Of a stretch of DNA of 32,639 bases, positions 28,046 through 32,639 are shown in pieces. Made by a program: the position numbers and the translations under genes. Positions within the stretch are counted from its first letter, which is position 1, and each line of letters begins with the position of its first letter. Origin of the DNA: Pseudomonadota bacterium. Lineage in GTDB: Bacteria; Pseudomonadota; Gammaproteobacteria; GRL18. The notes beneath the pieces are model-generated. The model was not told the origin of the DNA. It searched no databases and saw only the letters and a program-made list of their open reading frames with translations. The stretch lies in the NCBI GenBank assembly GCA_015222495.1, contig JADFVK010000174.1, positions 1 through 32,639 on the forward strand, read 5' to 3'.

Positions 28046-28370
28046 TTACTCATCCTGAGGTTTTTCACTCATGATCTTTTTACCACTAATCATTGAGGAA
28101 ACCAATCTCTCATCATCTTTTACCTCAGCACGTACCACTGCAGCAATATGAACAATGATCAAAAACATTAGAAAATAGGCAGTATATAAATGAATTTTCC
28201 CGACTGGCTTTCTAATGGCATTCAGTGCTGTCATTTTTTCCTGATTGATACCTTCTTTTTGATAAGGTATTAAACTGCCAGGGTCAATACCATCTTCAGC
28301 AAGGTAGCTAGCAATAGCATTACCAAACAGGTCTGATAGTTTCTATATGATAGTGACTATTATGCTCCAT
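28046..28370 (-). pseudogene. Cytochrome b (b561/b6-like) with internal deletion and frameshift
   Basis: A start at 28370 reads MEHNSHYHIETIRPVW and stops at 28320. In another frame the strand is open from 28342 to 28046 and reads GNAIASYLAEDGIDPGSLIPYQKE, then RKPVGKIHLYTAYFLMFLIIVHIAAVVRAE and MISGKK. The first piece fits the N terminus of cytochrome b/b6-domain proteins (xIRVWDLPTRLFHW) and the second fits their C-terminal end, with one membrane helix and an axial-type His in IVHIAAVV. The middle, including at least two helices with heme histidines, is gone. The junction lies at GTTTGG (28323-28328). An intact protein would be the quinol-linked partner of the diheme cytochrome encoded divergently. 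Confidence 0.75.
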
Positions 28371-28521
28371 TAATATTAAATTTCTTGATGACGTTTTATA
28401 GAATTATAGCATCTTAAAATGAATTGAAGCTGAAAAAGCTATTAATTCAATATCTTTATATTTTCAGGTTCAATTCATCTTCTACTAATATACTTCAGAA
28501 ATTATTATTAAGGAGATACTG

Positions 28522-29037
28522 ATGAAAAAATTATTAATGAGCGTCCAACTACGTTTTATTATTTTAATAAGTCTATTAAGTATGACTGTATATGCTGATG
28601 GTGATGAGTCGGTGATTTTTAAGAATTGGTTTGATAATAAAAGTTCTGGAGTCTCTACTGTACAGTTTCAGCAATATACGGATATTTGTGGTCGTTGTCA
28701 TTTTCCATATCAAGCAGGCTTACTTCCCGGTATTTCATGGGAAAAACTTATGATGAATTCAAATGATCATTTTGGCCAGCCTTTAAATCTCACTGAGGTG
28801 GAAATACGAACAATGATGCGCTACTTATTAGATAATTCAGCAGGTCATATTAATGATGAAATATCCAGTCAGATACTGAAAACTTTAGACTATAATCCTA
28901 TTCCTATAAGGATTACAAAAACACCATTTTTTATTAAAAAGCATAAAAATCTGGAAAATAATAAAAATATTGTACAATGTGATAATTGTCATAAAGATGC
29001 CAGGATTGGTAGCTATAAAAAAGATAAACTGAAGTAG
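28522..29037 (+). CDS. Diheme cytochrome c (DHC family)
   Basis: The 171-residue exported protein has a signal peptide (about 1-25, VYADGDE) and two heme sites, CGRCH at 56-60 and CDNCH at 153-157. The context CGRCHFPYQAGLLPGISW and DHFGQPLNL, with a late second site in VQCDNCHKDARIGSY, is that of the DHC family, the electron donor to the oxygen-binding cytochrome SHP in Rhodobacter and Shewanella. DHC clusters usually include a cytochrome b561 and regulatory genes, as here. No SHP gene was recognised in the window. GGAGAT is placed 5 nt before the ATG. It is the first gene of a plus-strand unit with the PepSY gene and the two-component genes. Confidence 0.85.
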   Translation: MKKLLMSVQLRFIILISLLSMTVYADGDESVIFKNWFDNKSSGVSTVQFQQYTDICGRCHFPYQAGLLPGISWEKLMMNSNDHFGQPLNLTEVEIRTMMRYLLDNSAGHINDEISSQILKTLDYNPIPIRITKTPFFIKKHKNLENNKNIVQCDNCHKDARIGSYKKDKLK

Positions 29038-29047
29038 AGGTCTTAAT

Positions 29048-29407
29048 ATGATTGGAATTTTTATTGTGAGCAGACAAAAACTTATCCTAAAATATACTAT
29101 TGTTATTTTTATCCTATTATTATTGACACCCTGTATGGCTGATGACAGGGAAGAAGATCATCAAGAACATAATATAATAGAACTTAAAAATGCAGGAAAA
29201 ATAACTTCTCTGGAAGATATTCTGATGAATTTATCCAGTCATCATATTGAACGTATACTTGAAATTGAGTTGAAACATTTTCATAACAAGCATGATAAGC
29301 AGTTATTTGTTTATGAAATTGAATATATTAATGACGCAGGGATAGTTATGGAAATTGAAGTCAATGCCCTAACTGCTCAGGTTTTAAAATTAGAACGAGA
29401 GTATTAA
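29048..29407 (+). CDS. PepSY domain-containing protein
   Basis: The 119 residues start with a signal or membrane anchor (about 14-32, ending CMADD). The remaining part is a PepSY-type fold: SLEDILMNLSSHHIERILEIELKHFHNKHDKQLFVYEIEYINDAGIVMEIEVNALTAQVLKLE. The strand pattern with EIEVNALTAQVL (VDAxTGxVL) is typical. PepSY proteins in such clusters are small periplasmic proteins that may modulate the sensor kinase. It lies 10 nt after DHC and 3 nt before the response regulator, so it belongs to the same transcript. Function is inferred only. Confidence 0.8.
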   Translation: MIGIFIVSRQKLILKYTIVIFILLLLTPCMADDREEDHQEHNIIELKNAGKITSLEDILMNLSSHHIERILEIELKHFHNKHDKQLFVYEIEYINDAGIVMEIEVNALTAQVLKLEREY

Positions 29408-29410
29408 TAT

Positions 29411-30079
29411 ATGCGCTTATTACTGGTTGAGGATGATATTGAACTTTCACAAAGTTTACAAAAAAAATTAACTGGCAAAGGCTTTGCTGTTGATATTGCT
29501 GATAATGGTCTTGATGCAGAGTTTATGGGTGATGAAGAATCCTATGATATTGCTATTCTAGATTTAGGACTGCCACAGCGCTCGGGTATTGAGGTGTTAA
29601 CGAACTGGCGGAAAAAATCTAATAAAATTCCCGTAATTATCCTGACAGGGCGTGATACATGGCATGAGAGAATTGATGGTTTTAAAGCTGGAGCAGATGA
29701 TTATTTAGGCAAGCCCTTTCATATTGAAGAACTTATTATGAGAATTCAGGCCTTATTAAGGCGAACCCATGATATGACTGGACAGATATTACAATGTGAT
29801 AATTTTCAATTAGATGAAGAGTGCCAGCAACTGCTTATTGAAGGTCAGGAAGCCTTACAATTGACCGGAACAGAATTTAAATTATTACGTTATTTTATGT
29901 TGAATCCTTCCAAAGTGCTTTCTAAAACACGACTGGTGGAGCATGTTTATGATCAGGACTTTGATAGGGATAGTAATTTAATCGAAGTTTATATTAGACG
30001 CTTAAGAAATATACTTGGGAAGGAGCGTATAGTGACCCGAAGGGGACAGGGTTATATCTTTATGGATAGTATTGCATGA
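29411..30079 (+). CDS. Two-component response regulator, OmpR/PhoP type
   Basis: The 222-residue regulator has an N-terminal receiver domain: acidic pocket Glu7-Asp8-Asp9, phosphoacceptor Asp51 (AILDLGLP), Thr79 and Lys101 (GKPF). The C-terminal winged-helix domain contains LTGTEFKLLRYFMLNPSKVLSKTRLVEHVYD and the recognition part NLIEVYIRRLRNILG, with a wing ending RRGQGYIF. This is the OmpR/QseB/PhoP subgroup. It overlaps the histidine kinase gene by ATGA and lies directly after the PepSY gene, so it probably controls the DHC/cytochrome b unit. The binding site was not identified. Confidence 0.93.
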   Translation: MRLLLVEDDIELSQSLQKKLTGKGFAVDIADNGLDAEFMGDEESYDIAILDLGLPQRSGIEVLTNWRKKSNKIPVIILTGRDTWHERIDGFKAGADDYLGKPFHIEELIMRIQALLRRTHDMTGQILQCDNFQLDEECQQLLIEGQEALQLTGTEFKLLRYFMLNPSKVLSKTRLVEHVYDQDFDRDSNLIEVYIRRLRNILGKERIVTRRGQGYIFMDSIA

Positions 30080-31452
30080 ATTCACTGGAACATCGCCTGC
30101 ATTTGGGGATTTCGCTCAGTTTAGTTCTACTGTTTATTCTATTATGGTTTCTAGGCCAAAGGTCAATGAATGACTTAACCCATGAATTTGTTGGCTCGCG
30201 TATTGAACATGATATTGAAAGCTTATTGGCTGCCATAGAAGTGGATGCTGATAAAATAACTTTACCCAAGGATAAAATGCCAGCGGTTTATCAACAGCCA
30301 TTTTCCGGACATTATTTTGTTATTGCAGTCAATAATATACTTACTATAAATTCACGTTCTTTATGGGATCAAACACTGATTCTTCCTAAGTTGAAAGCAG
30401 GGGAACGAATATTAAAAATATCTGAGGGACCTGATAATCAGAAATTATTGCAGATTAATATGGGCTTTATTAAAAATAATTTGCATATATCCATTGCTCT
30501 GGCAGAAGATTTAACACAAATTGATTCAGAAAAACTCAAATTTAAAAAATATTTTTTTATTTTATCCCTGCTTGGTTTAATCATTTTATTATTACTGCAA
30601 AGCCTTATTTTACGGCTTTCTTTTAAACGCCTTGAATCTGTATGTTCAGACATTGAGAATATTGAAGAGGGGGAGTTAGTCAAACTTTCAGAAAACGTCC
30701 CTACAGAAATCTTACCCCTGGTTCAGGAAGTGAATCATCTATTAGGTTTACTTGAAAAGCGCTTAGATCGATCACGTAATGCCCTGGGGAATCTATCCCA
30801 TGCACTTAAAGGGCCTCTGAATTTATTATTTCAGTACTCTGATAAAACCCAGGATCAAAAGGGTAGGAATTCCTATGATAATCCTTTTGGGCAGTATAAT
30901 ATTGAGGCAAAAGAGCAATTAGAAAGAATTAATCAACTTATTACACGTGAACTTAAACGAGCTCGTTTAGCAGGCAAGGGCATTTCCACGCAACGCTTTA
31001 ATGCTATTAAAGAAGTACCTGATCTGGTTTATGTTGTTAATAAAATATATGCTCACCGTGAGTTAAGCATTAATCAACAGATAGATAATACGCTGCAGCC
31101 TTTTGCTGATAGAGAAGATATGCTTGAATTGATAGGTAACTTATTGGATAACGCCTGTAAATGGGCAGATAGTAAGGTTAATATTTTTATTCAAAGGACT
31201 TCTGAGAGCGATAAAAATATAGAATCAGAAAAACTTAAGATTATCGTTGAGGATGACGGTCAGCCTATTAGTGATGAACAATTAGCCTCTATTACTCAGC
31301 GTGGAACACGTCTTGATGAATCAGTGGATGGACATGGTCTGGGCTTGTCCATCGTCAATGATATCGTTAAACTTTATGCCGGCACTATAGTCATCAAAGC
31401 CTCCTCTTCTCTGGGGGGATTATATGTCTGTATTACTATAGATATTAATTAA
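30076..31452 (+). CDS. Sensor histidine kinase (PhoQ-like)
   Basis: The 458-residue kinase has two membrane segments (about 11-28 and 159-180) enclosing a periplasmic sensor domain of about 130 residues. A HAMP-like stretch follows (about 181-235). The phosphoacceptor box is NLSHALKGPLNLL with His242. The ATPase part has the N box LIGNLLDNACKWA (Asn359), G1 EDDGQPIS and G2 DGHGLGLSIV. The H-box form LSHALKxPL is characteristic of the PhoQ-like group. It is paired with the regulator before it by a 4-base overlap. The signal is unknown; the context suggests redox state or a metal. Confidence 0.93.
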   Translation: MNSLEHRLHLGISLSLVLLFILLWFLGQRSMNDLTHEFVGSRIEHDIESLLAAIEVDADKITLPKDKMPAVYQQPFSGHYFVIAVNNILTINSRSLWDQTLILPKLKAGERILKISEGPDNQKLLQINMGFIKNNLHISIALAEDLTQIDSEKLKFKKYFFILSLLGLIILLLLQSLILRLSFKRLESVCSDIENIEEGELVKLSENVPTEILPLVQEVNHLLGLLEKRLDRSRNALGNLSHALKGPLNLLFQYSDKTQDQKGRNSYDNPFGQYNIEAKEQLERINQLITRELKRARLAGKGISTQRFNAIKEVPDLVYVVNKIYAHRELSINQQIDNTLQPFADREDMLELIGNLLDNACKWADSKVNIFIQRTSESDKNIESEKLKIIVEDDGQPISDEQLASITQRGTRLDESVDGHGLGLSIVNDIVKLYAGTIVIKASSSLGGLYVCITIDIN

Positions 31453-31470
31453 TACTAATTTATTAGCTAT

Positions 31471-31587
31471 TCATAAGTTGGGTGGAATAACATAAAATAT
31501 TTCATCCTCATCTAAAGGTTTGTCAATATGATCATTCATACCCACTTTGTTACACTTCTCAATATCACAGAGTATTTTCCAATACAT
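31471..31587 (-). pseudogene. Remnant of a response-regulator receiver domain
   Basis: The minus-strand frame from ATG 31587 reads MYWKILCDIEKCNKVGMNDH and then IDKPLDEDEIFYVI before a stop at 31471-31473. The segment E-x-C-xx-x-GMNDHIDKP-x-xxxx-F is the end of a receiver domain, with the conserved Lys-Pro, of the type seen in hybrid histidine kinases. Only the last 25 residues or so of that domain can be recognised; the phosphoacceptor part is gone. It is therefore a relic of a lost hybrid sensor gene. Confidence 0.6.
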
Positions 31588-31715
31588 TAGCTGCACGTTA
31601 TGCTTTTGTTGATGGCGGCTTAGAAAAAGCATTTGCTTCCTTATCAAAAATCATGCAACAGAGTGTAGCATGTCATACTTCATACAAAATACACAAATAG
31701 CTGTATCAAAGTAAT

Positions 31716-31730
31716 TGATTATCATTATCA
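31716..31730. promoter_or_regulatory. Fur-box-like operator
   Basis: The sequence TGATTATCATTATCA is a 7-1-7 palindrome that differs from the Fur consensus TGATAATnATTATCA at one position. It lies about 88 nt before the start codon of the diheme cytochrome gene at 31819, with no other intact gene in between. Iron-dependent control of that gene is inferred. Confidence 0.6.
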
Positions 31731-31818
31731 TTTAAAATATAATCTAGTTTTCTTATTAAATGATGAATATTTACAAAATATTAAAATTTTAAATATATTA
31801 ATATTAAAGGGGTAATCT

Positions 31819-32514
31819 GTGTACAAGATAATTATTATCGGACTTTCTTTTGTTTTCTTAACAACCAACGCATCAGCTGAAGAAGACTCATCAATTGCGA
31901 GAGGCGGAAAGCTCTACGATAAATGGTTTAAAGTAATAGATGCAGAAAAACCCAAAGATACGCATCCTTCATGGCCCAGTTCAAACACAAAGAAAAAAGA
32001 TAATGCAACCCATCGATGTAAATCATGCCACGGTTGGGACTTGATGGGAAAGGAGGGAGCCTATGCTTCAGGGTCATACAAGACAGGAATTAAAGGATTA
32101 AGACATCTTGATGGGGGATCAAAGGATACTGTTATAACGGCAATGAAAGATGCAACCCATGGATATTCCGGAAAGATAACTGTTCAAGACTTTAATGATC
32201 TAGCTATGTTTGTGACCAAAGGACAGGTTGATATGGATAAAATTATAGACCGTGAGTCAAAACAGGCTAAAGGCGGCAACGTAACTAAAGGCTCAGCTTA
32301 TTACAATACGGTTTGTTCAAATTGTCATGATAAGTCTGGTAAAGAGCCCAAGGATATGCCTCCACTAGGTGCACTATCAAACAAGAACCCTTGGGAAGTA
32401 GTACATAAGATTCAAAATGGACAGCCCGATGAAGATATGCCTGCTATGCGTGCTTTTGGTCTTCAAGTAACTGTGGATATACTGGCTTATCTTCAAACAC
32501 TACCAAAAGAATAG
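31819..32514 (+). CDS. Diheme c-type cytochrome with GTG start
   Basis: The 231-residue protein starts at GTG, with AAGGGG 6 nt before it; no suitable ATG is nearby. A signal peptide covers about residues 1-20 (cleavage after ASA). Two class I heme sites follow: CKSCH at 67-71, inside HRCKSCHGWDLMGKEG, and CSNCH at 166-170, followed by DKSGKEPKDMPPLG. The C-terminal domain ends with EDMPAMRAFGLQ (possible axial Met) and VTVDILAYLQTL, a standard helix. The first domain is longer, with KTGIKGLRHLDGG between. Related cytochromes act in periplasmic electron transfer with oxidases or sulfur enzymes, but I cannot assign this one. The Fur-box-like site upstream is unusual. Confidence 0.88.
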   Translation: MYKIIIIGLSFVFLTTNASAEEDSSIARGGKLYDKWFKVIDAEKPKDTHPSWPSSNTKKKDNATHRCKSCHGWDLMGKEGAYASGSYKTGIKGLRHLDGGSKDTVITAMKDATHGYSGKITVQDFNDLAMFVTKGQVDMDKIIDRESKQAKGGNVTKGSAYYNTVCSNCHDKSGKEPKDMPPLGALSNKNPWEVVHKIQNGQPDEDMPAMRAFGLQVTVDILAYLQTLPKE

Positions 32515-32639
32515 ATTTATTGAGGATATTGATTTTGTTATTTTCTAGCCCCACATAAGGGACGGTTCTGACATTTTGAGATAATTCATAAGGAAAATTT
32601 GATAATGATAAGTCTGAATTAACCAAATTGATCTAAACC

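Larger units (their letters stand above)
31453..31818. other. Intergenic stretch with gene remnants
   Basis: This is a 366-base gap between the kinase and the final cytochrome gene. It contains a receiver-domain remnant on the minus strand (31471-31587), a further stretch on the plus strand around 31555-31700 with protein-like composition (LAARYAFVDGGLEKAFASL, ended by a stop at 31698) that I do not recognise, and a Fur-box-like site at 31716-31730. The remaining bases are AT-rich. No complete gene. Confidence 0.6.

Noticed and set aside
32601-32620. GATAATGATAAG near the window end as a second Fur box
   Set aside because: Only the first half matches; the other half of the palindrome is missing and no gene start follows in the window.
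32515-32639. Possible end of a transposon or REP-associated sequence (AAGGGACGGTTCTGACATTT)
   Set aside because: It resembles leader sequences seen near Y1 transposases, but no transposase or paired repeat is in the window, so it cannot be supported.

Overview
The window looks like the chromosome of an AT-rich gammaproteobacterium. The evidence is XerD, YajQ, ParC, riboflavin synthase, HtpG, PBP1b and YgiQ of clear gammaproteobacterial type, a sigma-32-type heat-shock promoter before htpG, and several c-type cytochromes with DsbC. A Gly/Tyr-rich exported protein resembling sulfur-globule envelope proteins hints at, but does not prove, a sulfur-oxidising lifestyle. No phage, complete insertion sequence, CRISPR array, rRNA or tRNA was seen.

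Layout. 1-4358: the 3' end of xerD, then yajQ, dsbC, gloA, a degenerate cupin gene (minus strand), a ThiE/TenI-like gene and a HupE/UreJ-type membrane protein. 4364-5908 (minus): a diheme cytochrome c followed by a P-loop protein with a variant Walker A. 6194-9987: parC, convergent with ribE and a sterol-desaturase-family gene. 9988-10519: a gene-free stretch packed with foldback repeats. 10520-14277: pgm and htpG, divergent. 14344-15219 (minus): a NirF/cytochrome d1-like propeller gene that ends early. 15531-18426: mrcB and a TPR lipoprotein that is probably a PBP1b activator of the LpoP kind. 18529-23810: a tightly overlapping operon of DUF523, RND adaptor, RND permease and HIT protein. 23971-24384: the Gly/Tyr-rich exported repeat protein with a strong terminator. 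24480-27202: flavin reductase-like gene and ygiQ. 27203-31452: a redox/signalling cluster with an EF-hand protein, a broken cytochrome b, diheme cytochrome DHC, a PepSY protein, and a response regulator with its histidine kinase. 31453-32514: a receiver-domain remnant, a Fur-box-like site and a diheme cytochrome c.

Most noteworthy are three points. (1) A structured element of about 95 nt occurs three times, upstream of dsbC, parC and mrcB, always in the gene's orientation. Its stems change sequence while staying paired, and it keeps a GAGCCnTCAGC entry and a TAACAT loop. It could be an undescribed structured RNA or a mobile hairpin family. (2) Two foldback elements in 10038-10440 have unrelated arms but share an internal GGACGCTCAAG / CATCCATG plan. 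(3) The cytochrome b partner of the DHC cluster has been destroyed by an internal deletion whose junction lies at GTTTGG. All assignments are made by eye from sequence; no database search was possible.
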